From Geobacteraceae bacterium (GTDB lineage: Bacteria > Desulfobacterota > Desulfuromonadia > Geobacterales > Geobacteraceae): 64,000 bases of DNA. A model generated the notes under the pieces. It did no database searches, had not been told where the DNA came from, and was given only the letters and a program-made list of their open reading frames with translations. Below, piece by piece: positions 52,134 to 59,265 of the stretch. Position numbers and translations under genes: made by a program. Where the stretch lies: NCBI GenBank assembly GCA_009773645.1, contig WSYB01000016.1, positions 1 through 64,000 of the forward strand. Direction: 5' to 3'. The number at the start of each line of letters is the position of its first letter. Within the stretch, counting starts at the first letter, position 1.

Positions 52134-53108
52134 ATGCGCAACAAAACGGACTGGCTGGGGATGATCATCGTGGCGCTCCTTTTGAACGGCTGCGCCTTCA
52201 TCAACGTGGAAATGATGCGGCCGGTGAGCCCCCTTCAGGAGCGGGTCGTTGAGGGTGAAGGGCGGCCGAAGGTGCTGATGCTGGACATTTCCGGGTTTAT
52301 TTCTGAGAAAGAAAAGTCCGGCGGGCCTTTCCAGGTTACCCCTTCGATAGTGTCCACCTTAAAGGAAGCCCTGCAGAAGGCGGAGAAGGATGAAGACATT
52401 GCCGGCGTCATCGTCAGGATCAATTCCCCCGGCGGGACGGTGACCGCAAGCGACATCATTCATCACGAGCTCCTCAACTTCAAGTCCCGTAAAAAAGTTC
52501 CGGTGTATGCCTGCATTGTGGGGATTGGCGCTTCCGGCGGCTACTACGTGGCGACGGCGGCCGATGAGATTATCGTCCATCCGACCGCGATCACCGGCAG
52601 CATCGGGGTGCTGGTGATGCGGTTCAATGTGGAAGGGCTTCTGGCAAAGGTCGGCGTGTCCGAGCAGACCATCAAGTCGGGCGACAAAAAGGATATCATG
52701 TCGCCGTTCAGGCCTGCCACCCCCGAAGAGCAGCAGATCATGCAGACGATCATCAACAGGCTGTACGGCAGGTTTGTGGACGTGGTCCAGGCCCGGAGCA
52801 AAAATACGCTCGACCGGAAACAGATTGAATTATTGGCCGACGGCCGCATCTATACGGCGGATCAGGCCCTGGATGCAAAACTCATCGACCGGATCGGCTA
52901 TCTGGACGATGCCGTCGCCACCATGAAGAAGGCGCTCGGCATCGAGCAGGCGAGGGTCGTCAGCTATTATCGGCCGGGGGGATACAAGGGGACCATCTAT
53001 TCCGGCGCGCCCGTCGACGGGCCGCAGATTGTCAATCTCGTGAACATCAACGCCGACGGCCTGGAGCTCCTGTCGGGGATGGAATTCATGTACCTGTGGA
53101 GGCAGTAA
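52134..53108 (+). CDS. sppA: Signal peptide peptidase SppA-type lipoprotein
   Basis: A 324-residue protein with a lipoprotein signal (IIVALLLNGC, Cys 20) followed by an S49 serine protease domain. VIVRINSPGGTVTASDIIHHE, the catalytic Ser in GIGASGGYYVA and the Lys in SGDKKDIMSPFRP form the Ser-Lys dyad. It cleaves signal peptides left in the membrane. I start at 52134, where GGAGGGAAAG precedes ATG. The single-domain form is shorter than the E. coli enzyme. Confidence 0.93.
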   Translation: MRNKTDWLGMIIVALLLNGCAFINVEMMRPVSPLQERVVEGEGRPKVLMLDISGFISEKEKSGGPFQVTPSIVSTLKEALQKAEKDEDIAGVIVRINSPGGTVTASDIIHHELLNFKSRKKVPVYACIVGIGASGGYYVATAADEIIVHPTAITGSIGVLVMRFNVEGLLAKVGVSEQTIKSGDKKDIMSPFRPATPEEQQIMQTIINRLYGRFVDVVQARSKNTLDRKQIELLADGRIYTADQALDAKLIDRIGYLDDAVATMKKALGIEQARVVSYYRPGGYKGTIYSGAPVDGPQIVNLVNINADGLELLSGMEFMYLWRQ

Positions 53109-53164
53109 ATTCCGGAACCAGTATTTATCACTGACATAAAACACCACAACAAACAAAAGCGTTT

Positions 53165-53231
53165 AACAGGATAGACAGGATGGACAGGATTTGAAATCTT
53201 TTGGTTTTATCCTGTATATCCTGTACATCCA
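53165..53231. repeat. ACAGGATNG nonamer array with inverted arm
   Basis: AACAGGATAG ACAGGATGG ACAGGATTT on the left; ATCCTGTAT ATCCTGTAC ATCC on the right. Period nine rather than seven, but the same design as the heptamer arrays. It lies between sppA and the convergent mutM. Confidence 0.8.
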
Positions 53232-53261
53232 TGTTAATTCTGTTTTTTTGATTTAATCGTA

Positions 53262-54077
53262 CTATTTCTGGCATTGCCTGCAGAAATAGGTTGCCCTTCC
53301 CCCCTGGCGCGCCTGCTGAATAGGGGCGCCGCAGGACGGGCACGGTTCGCCGCTCCGGCCGTAGACATTGAGCCGCAGTGCGAAATAGCCTGGCTTTTCC
53401 TCCCCCAAGCTGAAATCGCGTATGGAGGTCCCTCCTTCGGCGATGGATGCAAGAAGGACCTCCCTGACGGCGTCGGCCAAGAGTTCGCACTGGGGACGGG
53501 ACAGCCGTCCGGCGGCCTTTGCCGGATGTATGCCGGCGCGGAACAGGGCCTCGTTCGCGTAAATATTTCCCACTCCGGCCACGATACGGCTGTTCATGAT
53601 GAACTGCTTGGCCGCAACCAGCCTGCTGCGGCTTTTCCGGTAGAGGCAAGCCCCGTCGAAACCCTTTTCCAAAGGCTCCGGTCCGAGCCCGGCAAGCAGA
53701 GGGTGCTGCATGGGGTCGCTGTCGGTCCAGAGCGCCAGTCCGAAACGGCGGGGGTCGTTGAAGCGCAGGGAGAGCCCGCCTGAGAGGACGATATCCAGGT
53801 GGTCGTGTTTTTCCGGCGGTGTGTCGGCCGGAACGATGCGCAGATGGCCGGACATCCCCAGGTGGAGGATGACCGTTCCCTTGTCGCAGCGCAAGAGGAG
53901 GTATTTGCCGCGCCGCTCCACGGCACGGACGGTCCGGCCGGGGAGTTTGGCGGTGAGTTCGGGGGGGATCGGTCGGCGCAGAGAGGCCGCGCGCACGATG
54001 ACTCGCTCCACGCGTTTCCCCGTTACATAAGGCGCAATATAGCGCCGGGTTGTCTCGACTTCCGGCAGTTCGGGCAT
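53262..54077 (-). CDS. mutM: Formamidopyrimidine-DNA glycosylase
   Basis: 271 residues. PELPEVE carries the catalytic Pro and Glu, with K/R residues in LLLRCDKGTVILHLGMSGHL. SRIVAGVGNIYANEALF is the H2TH region, and the C-terminal zinc finger is CPSCG...CRQC. It removes 8-oxoguanine and other oxidised bases. I start at 54077 because the catalytic Pro must follow the initiator Met; a longer frame is irrelevant. Confidence 0.97.
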   Translation of the reverse strand: MPELPEVETTRRYIAPYVTGKRVERVIVRAASLRRPIPPELTAKLPGRTVRAVERRGKYLLLRCDKGTVILHLGMSGHLRIVPADTPPEKHDHLDIVLSGGLSLRFNDPRRFGLALWTDSDPMQHPLLAGLGPEPLEKGFDGACLYRKSRSRLVAAKQFIMNSRIVAGVGNIYANEALFRAGIHPAKAAGRLSRPQCELLADAVREVLLASIAEGGTSIRDFSLGEEKPGYFALRLNVYGRSGEPCPSCGAPIQQARQGGRATYFCRQCQK

Positions 54078-54107
54078 CTCAGAGTCAAATCCTTTTTGTG
54101 AATCCCC

Positions 54108-54139
54108 CAATAATAAGGGGACAAGTTTCAATTGCCGAA
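54108..54139. repeat. 32-bp direct repeat, left copy
   Basis: CAATAATAAGGGG followed by ACAAGTTTCAATTGCCGAA. It is identical to 55778-55809, with another two of three bases matching beyond. The two copies frame the toxin-antitoxin islet. Confidence 0.9.
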
Positions 54140-54434
54140 AATATGTCCGTCCCCTTTTTCTGTCTTTAACTGACTTTGGGGGGCATTGACAGTGGTTTTT
54201 CCATGTTCACCGTTCACAGTTCACATTCACCGTATTTAAGGCCATTTTGGGTTTGGGCAAGGGCCGCTCGGGTCAGCTTTGGGCTGATGGTAAAAGACCG
54301 CATTTACACATCTAACGTCTCACTTCATACGAACGTTGCGATGCCTTCCGTTTTATGATACTAGATACCCATGGGCAAACAAGGAGATCTCTTGCAATTC
54401 TGACCCCCCCACGGCCCTAGAAGGAGATAGATTT
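54140..54434. other. 295-base gap, no gene seen
   Basis: Contains a heptamer array at 54205-54232 and probably the vapBC promoter. No open frame with a ribosome site. The AAGGAGAT immediately before the antitoxin start is strong. Confidence 0.45.
54205..54232. repeat. GTTCACC heptamer array
   Basis: GTTCACC GTTCACA GTTCACA TTCACCG. It lies inside the 32-bp-repeat islet. Its unit is the complement of the GTGAAGG type array after pth. Confidence 0.8.
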
Positions 54435-54644
54435 ATGGCAATTGCACTTGAAAAACGGCTGGAAACGCTGATCAGCGACGTCCATGCGATCCAGAAGGAG
54501 CTGATTCTTGCGAAAACGCAACGGCTGAAACGCTCCAAGCGGCGCGTGGAAACATGGACGGTCCTTGCCGAGAAGGTCTCGTCGCAATGGGATTCCGTTT
54601 CTGCCGTTGACGAGATCAGGGCGCAAAGGGAAAAGACATGGTGA
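54435..54644 (+). CDS. Antitoxin, VapB-type partner of a PIN toxin
   Basis: 69 residues starting MAIALEKRLETLISDVHAIQKELILAK. It is all helical, with a coiled-coil-like start and a basic stretch (RLKRSKRR), but no AbrB or ribbon-helix-helix motif that I recognise. It overlaps the PIN gene by seven bases, and the AAGGAGAT site is strong. The antitoxin role is inferred from position and size. Confidence 0.7.
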   Translation: MAIALEKRLETLISDVHAIQKELILAKTQRLKRSKRRVETWTVLAEKVSSQWDSVSAVDEIRAQREKTW

Positions 54645-55036
54645 AAGCGGTTACGGTGGACAGTTCCATTATCATTTCCTCGCTTCTGCCCGCCGAAAAG
54701 CGCCATGAGGAGGCCCGATCAATCTGGGACAAGGTGCTGGCTGGCGATTACGCTGCTGTCATGCCCTATTCCGTGTTGGTAGAGGTGGTCGCTGCCATCA
54801 GGCGCAGAACCGGCTCGGAACTCCTTGCGAATGAAATGCAGAAGACCCTGGAAGGGATGGAGACCGTTTCCTTTGTCATGCTGGACGGCCGTTCGGCAGC
54901 CGGGGCATGCCGTATTGCCGCCAAAACCGGGCTTCGGGGGATGGACGCCCTTGTTGTACAGGTTGCAAAGGAGTACAAAGCTGAGTTGCTGACATTTGAT
55001 GAAGAGATGCGGCAAAAGGCCACCGTAGTTCTGTAG
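54638..55036 (+). CDS. PIN-domain toxin (VapC-like)
   Basis: 132 residues. The acidic residues of a PIN nuclease are present: D8 (VTVDSSI), E49 (VLVEVVAA), D103 (GMDALVVQVA) and D121 (LTFDEEM). It is unrelated in detail to the VapC at 408-782. It lies inside the islet framed by 32-bp direct repeats, a sign of transfer. GAAAAGAC precedes the ATG, which overlaps the antitoxin. Confidence 0.85.
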   Translation: MVKAVTVDSSIIISSLLPAEKRHEEARSIWDKVLAGDYAAVMPYSVLVEVVAAIRRRTGSELLANEMQKTLEGMETVSFVMLDGRSAAGACRIAAKTGLRGMDALVVQVAKEYKAELLTFDEEMRQKATVVL

Positions 55037-55071
55037 GGTAGGGATAAAAAGGGTTTTGTAAACTGTCAATG

Positions 55072-55125
55072 TGTAGACGCGACACCGAAAGAAAGACATG
55101 TAGACGCGACACCGAAAGAAAGACA
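55072..55125. repeat. 27-bp perfect tandem duplication before the MqsA-like gene
   Basis: Two copies of a 27-base unit (TGTAGACGCGACACCGAAAG and seven more bases), at 55072-55098 and 55099-55125. Because 27 is nine codons, it leaves the upstream frame open (CRRDTERKT twice). Confidence 0.92.
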
Positions 55126-55539
55126 ATGACTAATCCCGTCTGTCCGGAAACGGGTACACCGATGTATCGCGGGGTGCGCCCCATGACTCTTTCCTACAAA
55201 GGGAAGAGCATTACTTTCGATATGCCTGGTTGGTATTGTGACCAATCAGAGGAGAGTATGCACACCGGTGAAGATATGAAGGTTTCCGACCGGATGTTGA
55301 ATCTCCTCAAGGCCCGAAGCGAAGGGCTGCTTGAGCCGGAGGAAATTCGTCGTATCCGCAAAAAACTTCGTCTCTCACAGGAAGCGGCAGGTCGCTTGAT
55401 CGGCGGTGGCCCGCGGGCTTTCCAGAAATACGAAAGCGGCGACCTGTCGCCTAGCCGTGCTGTCAGCAGCGCTCTTGTCTTGCTGGATCATGACCCGGAG
55501 GCGTTGTCAGTGCTCAAGGCACACAGTAAAGCTGCTTAA
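55126..55539 (+). CDS. MqsA-like zinc-finger/HTH antitoxin, toxin partner not seen
   Basis: 137 residues. An N-terminal zinc-finger-like part (PVCPETGTPMYRGVRPM, PGWYCDQSEES) and a C-terminal helix-turn-helix (LRLSQEAAGRLIGGGPRAFQKYESGDLSPSRA) match the MqsA antitoxin family. The two CxxC pairs of E. coli MqsA are each reduced to one Cys here, so metal binding may be lost. No MqsR-like toxin is beside it. The start follows GAAAGAAAGACA; a 27-bp duplication extends the frame upstream. Confidence 0.8.
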   Translation: MTNPVCPETGTPMYRGVRPMTLSYKGKSITFDMPGWYCDQSEESMHTGEDMKVSDRMLNLLKARSEGLLEPEEIRRIRKKLRLSQEAAGRLIGGGPRAFQKYESGDLSPSRAVSSALVLLDHDPEALSVLKAHSKAA

Positions 55540-55853
55540 GCGTCTAAAAGTGGCCGCTGGTTGCTTGGGAAGGTACGGTAGACCGCCATCTACCAATCGC
55601 TTTCCGCAGCATAAACGCGGCTCCATAAGGGAAACCGGCGACTTCGATAATTCCTTCGCTCCGTAGGCGTAGCCTGCGATGGCGGTTGTTCGAGCGAACC
55701 TGGACACTTGTTTCCATTGCCGGAGTCCTTCGTTTCTTCAAAGTGGCGGTTCAGGAGGGGTGAGGAGTGGGGTCAGACAATAATAAGGGGACAAGTTTCA
55801 ATTGCCGAAGATGCCCATTGCGGCATCCCCGCAATTTTCCTGGCCAAAAATCC
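55540..55853. other. 314-base gap with repeat copy and possible IS debris
   Basis: Minus-strand frames here (about 55544-55741) read like a broken protein end (MKKRRTPAMETSVQVRSNN, IEVAGFPYGAAFM) that may stem from an insertion sequence; I cannot name the family. The right 32-bp direct repeat lies at 55778-55809. Confidence 0.4.
55778..55809. repeat. 32-bp direct repeat, right copy
   Basis: Identical to 54108-54139. Together they bound 1.6 kb that holds the vapBC and MqsA-like genes. Confidence 0.9.
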
Positions 55854-55882
55854 TTGACACGGATGGTGAGAAACTGTAAGCT
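55854..55882 (+). promoter_or_regulatory. Predicted promoter of glyQS
   Basis: TTGACA (55854-55859), 17 bases, TAAGCT (55877-55882). The glyQ start is about 105 bases downstream. Confidence 0.6.
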
Positions 55883-55986
55883 TACGCGTCTAACTCATTG
55901 TATCTAGTATGTTTTTTCAGTCTCGTCAAACTCGTTTTATACTAAGTAAAAAGTGCGATGTTAATTCAATCAACGGAGGTACCGTC

Positions 55987-56856
55987 TTGACCTTCCAGGA
56001 TTTGATCCTCTCACTCCAGGGGTACTGGGCGAAACAGGGGTGCGTGATACAGCAGCCCTACGATGTGGAAAAGGGGGCCGGCACCTTCAATCCCGCCACG
56101 TTTCTGCGCGTATTGGGGCCTGAGCCATGGAACGTGGCCTATGTGGAGCCTTCCCGCAGACCCACGGACGGCCGCTACGGGGAAAACCCCAACCGCCTCC
56201 AGCACTACTACCAGTTTCAGGTCATCATGAAGCCCTCCCCCATGGAGATACTCGATCTCTATCTCGACTCCCTCAGGGCGTTCGGCATAAATCCCAACCA
56301 GCACGATATCCGCTTCGTGGAAGACGACTGGGAATCCCCGACCCTTGGCGCCTGGGGATTGGGATGGGAGGTCTGGCTGGACGGCATGGAGGTCACCCAG
56401 TTCACCTATTTCCAGCAGGCCGGCGGCATCGATCTCAAGCCGGTTTCCGCCGAGATCACCTATGGCTGCGAGCGGATCGCCCAATACCTCCAGGGGGTGG
56501 ATAGTATCTATGACCTGGAATGGGTAAAAGGGATTAAGTACGGCGACATCCATCACGAGAGCGAGGTGGAGTTTTCCACGTACAACTTCGAAGAGGCGGA
56601 TGTGGAGATGCTGTTGCAGCTGTTCACCATGTACGAGAAGGAATGCGTGAGGCTGGCGGAGAAGGGGCTGGTCCTCCCCGCCTATGATTACGTGATGAAG
56701 TGCTCCCATGCATTCAACCTTCTGGACGCGCGGGGCGCCATTTCCGTAACCGAACGCGCCTCCTACATCGGCCGGGTGAGGAACGTGGCCCGGCTCTGTG
56801 CCGAGGGGTATTTGCAGCTTCGCGAGCGGCTCGGCTTTCCATTGTTAAAGCCGTGA
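55987..56856 (+). CDS. glyQ: Glycyl-tRNA synthetase alpha subunit
   Basis: A 289-residue class II catalytic subunit with [74 protein letters not shown]. It forms the alpha2beta2 enzyme with GlyS. The start is a TTG at 55987 with GGAGGT six bases upstream. The long upstream frame has no ribosome site. Followed by glyS after a heptamer-filled gap. Confidence 0.96.
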   Translation: MTFQDLILSLQGYWAKQGCVIQQPYDVEKGAGTFNPATFLRVLGPEPWNVAYVEPSRRPTDGRYGENPNRLQHYYQFQVIMKPSPMEILDLYLDSLRAFGINPNQHDIRFVEDDWESPTLGAWGLGWEVWLDGMEVTQFTYFQQAGGIDLKPVSAEITYGCERIAQYLQGVDSIYDLEWVKGIKYGDIHHESEVEFSTYNFEEADVEMLLQLFTMYEKECVRLAEKGLVLPAYDYVMKCSHAFNLLDARGAISVTERASYIGRVRNVARLCAEGYLQLRERLGFPLLKP

Positions 56857-56871
56857 TTCGGAAACTTAAAT

Positions 56872-56938
56872 CCGGGACTCGGGATCCGGGATCCGGGATC
56901 CGGAAAGGCCTTTACGCTTCCCGCTTCCCGCTTCCCGA
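56872..56938. repeat. GGGATCC/GCTTCCC heptamer array
   Basis: GGGACTC GGGATCC GGGATCC GGGATCC in one arm and GCTTCCC GCTTCCC GCTTCCC in the other. This time the arms are related but not fully complementary. It fills the glyQ-glyS gap. Confidence 0.85.
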
Positions 56939-56950
56939 AAGGATTTTACC

Positions 56951-59014
56951 ATGAGCAAGGAATTATTTCTCGAAATAGGGACCGAGGAGATCCCCGCCGG
57001 TTTTCTCCCCAGGGCGATGGCCGACATGGAAGCGCTGATCACGAAGGAGCTGGAGAATGCCCGGCTTGCCTGCGGCGGAGTGAGGACCCTCGCCACGCCG
57101 CGCCGCCTGGCGCTGGTGGTGAAAGATATACCCGCCGTCCAGCCCGACGCGGAGATCACCGCCATGGGACCGGCGAAAAATATCGCCTTTGATGGTGACG
57201 GCAGGCCGACCAGGGCCGCCGAAGGTTTTGCCCGGGGACAGGGAGTGGACGTCTCCGCTCTGCAGGTGGTCAGTACGGAAAAGGGGGAGTACGTAGCGGC
57301 TGTTAAAAGAGAGACCGGCAGGCCGACCCATGAGCTCCTTGCCGAAATCCTTCCCAGGCTCATCAGCAATATCCCGTTTAAAAAATCGATGCGCTGGGGC
57401 GATCTGGAGGCCCGGTTTGCCCGCCCGGTGCATTGGCTCGTGGCGCTGTTCGACGGCGTCGTGGTGCCGTTTGCCTTCGGCAATATAGAGAGCGGTTCAG
57501 TCTCCCGCGGCCACCGCTTCATGGCCGACCAGCCGTTTCCCGTACGCGACTTCGCCCACTATCTCGACGAGTGCGAGCGCCATTTCGTGATTCCCGACCC
57601 GGAAAGGCGCAAGGAGATCATACGCCGCGAGATCCACAGGGTGGCCAAAACCGCCGGGGGGCACCTTCTCCCCGACGAAGAGCTCCTCGAACAGGTCTCC
57701 TTCCTCGTCGAGTACCCGAGCGCGGTCCACGGCACCTTCTCCCCGGAGTTCCTCAAGGTGCCGCGGGAGGTGCTCATTACGTCCATGCGCAGCCACCAGC
57801 GGTACTTCTCCATCGTCGATGAGAACGGCAAGCTTCTCCCCGGCTTCATCACCATCAACAACACCCTGACGGAGGACCCCTCCGTGGTGGTGAAGGGGAA
57901 CGAGCGGGTGCTCCGCGCCCGCCTCTCCGATGCGCGCTTCTTCTTCGAGGAAGACCGGAAAGTGCCGCTGGACAAGCGGGTGGAAGCCCTGAAAAGCGTG
58001 GTCTACCAAGCGAAGCTAGGCACCTCCCATGAAAAGATGGGGCGCTTCAAGGCGTTGGCGGAGTCGCTGGCCGGAGAACTCAACCCCTCTGTCAAGGAGA
58101 AGGTTTCCCGCGCGGCCTGGCTCTGCAAGGCGGACCTAGTAACCGGCATGGTCGGCGAGTTTCCCGAGGTTCAGGGGATCATGGGGCGCGAATACGCCCT
58201 GCTGCAAGGAGAGGACCCGGAGGTGGCGTCGGCCATTGCCGAGCACTACCTCCCCACCCAGGCGGGGGGGGAACTTCCCACCTCCGACATCGGCGCCTTT
58301 GTCTCTATTGCCGACAAACTCGACACCATCTGCGGCTGCTTCGGGGTGGGGCTCATCCCGACCGGCACCGCCGACCCCTATGCTCTGCGCCGCTGTGCCC
58401 TGGGGATCATCAATATCATTCTCCATAAGGGATATCCCGTCTCCCTCAAGGCCGTCATCAACCACGCCCTCGAACTGCTGGCAAACAAGCTGACCCGGAA
58501 GCGGGAAGACGTGTTTGCCGATGTCATGGGTTTCTTCGAGGGACGCTTTGTCAACCTCATGGCCGGGCGTTTCCCTTCTGACGTGGTGGATGCCGTCGTG
58601 GCTGTTTCCTTTGATAACCTGAATGGCACGGCAACAAAGATCGCTGCCCTGGCCGAGTTCAAGAACAGACCCGATTTTGAGCCGCTTGCTGTGGCCTTCA
58701 AGCGGGTCTGCAACATCGTCAAGGAGCCCGTGGTGACACCGGTCGATGCCGATCTTTTTCAGGACAGTGCGGAAAAGGAACTGGCTGATGCCTACCAAGC
58801 CGTTAACAGCACCGTGGAGAGCAAGGTTGCCGAAGGGAATTACCTGGCGGCCCTCACGGAGATCGCCACACTAAAAGGAGCGATAGACACCTTCTTCGAT
58901 AAGGTCATGGTCATGGCGGAAGACGAACGGGTGAAAAACAACCGGCTGGCCCTGTTACAACAGATACGGGGCCTCTTCAGAGACATCGCGGACTTTGCCA
59001 AAATAGCCGCCTAG
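56951..59014 (+). CDS. glyS: Glycyl-tRNA synthetase beta subunit
   Basis: 687 residues: LFLEIGTEEIPAGFLPRAM at the start, GRPTHELLAEILPRLISNIPFKKSMRWGD, FLVEYPSAVHGTFSPEFL and a C-terminal anticodon-binding DALR-like domain. GlyS recognises tRNA-Gly for the alpha2beta2 enzyme. Length is typical (about 690). Its stop lies inside the stem of the terminator hairpin. Confidence 0.96.
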   Translation: MSKELFLEIGTEEIPAGFLPRAMADMEALITKELENARLACGGVRTLATPRRLALVVKDIPAVQPDAEITAMGPAKNIAFDGDGRPTRAAEGFARGQGVDVSALQVVSTEKGEYVAAVKRETGRPTHELLAEILPRLISNIPFKKSMRWGDLEARFARPVHWLVALFDGVVVPFAFGNIESGSVSRGHRFMADQPFPVRDFAHYLDECERHFVIPDPERRKEIIRREIHRVAKTAGGHLLPDEELLEQVSFLVEYPSAVHGTFSPEFLKVPREVLITSMRSHQRYFSIVDENGKLLPGFITINNTLTEDPSVVVKGNERVLRARLSDARFFFEEDRKVPLDKRVEALKSVVYQAKLGTSHEKMGRFKALAESLAGELNPSVKEKVSRAAWLCKADLVTGMVGEFPEVQGIMGREYALLQGEDPEVASAIAEHYLPTQAGGELPTSDIGAFVSIADKLDTICGCFGVGLIPTGTADPYALRRCALGIINIILHKGYPVSLKAVINHALELLANKLTRKREDVFADVMGFFEGRFVNLMAGRFPSDVVDAVVAVSFDNLNGTATKIAALAEFKNRPDFEPLAVAFKRVCNIVKEPVVTPVDADLFQDSAEKELADAYQAVNSTVESKVAEGNYLAALTEIATLKGAIDTFFDKVMVMAEDERVKNNRLALLQQIRGLFRDIADFAKIAA

Positions 59015-59036
59015 CCGAAAGGCAGGCGGCTATTTT
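59000..59036 (+). terminator. Terminator overlapping the glyS stop
   Basis: AAAATAGCCGCC.AGCC pairs with GGC.GGCGGCTATTTT around GAAA; followed by CTTGTTTT. The 5' arm includes the last codons of glyS. Confidence 0.85.
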
Positions 59037-59121
59037 CTTGTTTTAATCTGACTAAAACGGCCTTGAGCAAGACTAAACGACTTTTAATCCGGCTTAACAG
59101 TTTTTGACCTAAAATAAAAAA

Positions 59122-59240
59122 CGGGATCGAGAAAAGATCCAGCTGCAAGGCTTGCGAATTCCGAGGAGTGAGACGTAGCTGAAAGCTACGTTGCAGCGAC
59201 GAGGGATGAGTGTAACGCAGCAGATGGACTTTTATCGATT
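59122..59240. repeat. Interspersed hairpin element, copy B
   Basis: Outer arms GATCGAGAAAAGATCCAGCTGC (from about 59124, in part) and the complement ending near 59240 enclose a core. The core has CAAGGC, GAGGAGTGA, the inverted pair GTAGCTGAAAGCTAC, GTTGCAG and GAGGGATGAGTG, then AACGCAG. The core matches the element after ychF in reverse; the arms are different. It lies in the glyS-ppdK gap. Confidence 0.7.
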
Positions 59241-59265
59241 CCGACAATAAAAGAGGAGGAGTGCC

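Noticed and set aside
55540-55741. Minus-strand frames that look like the end of a transposase
   Set aside because: No complete domain, start site or terminal inverted repeats; I could not assign an IS family, so it is mentioned only as possible debris.
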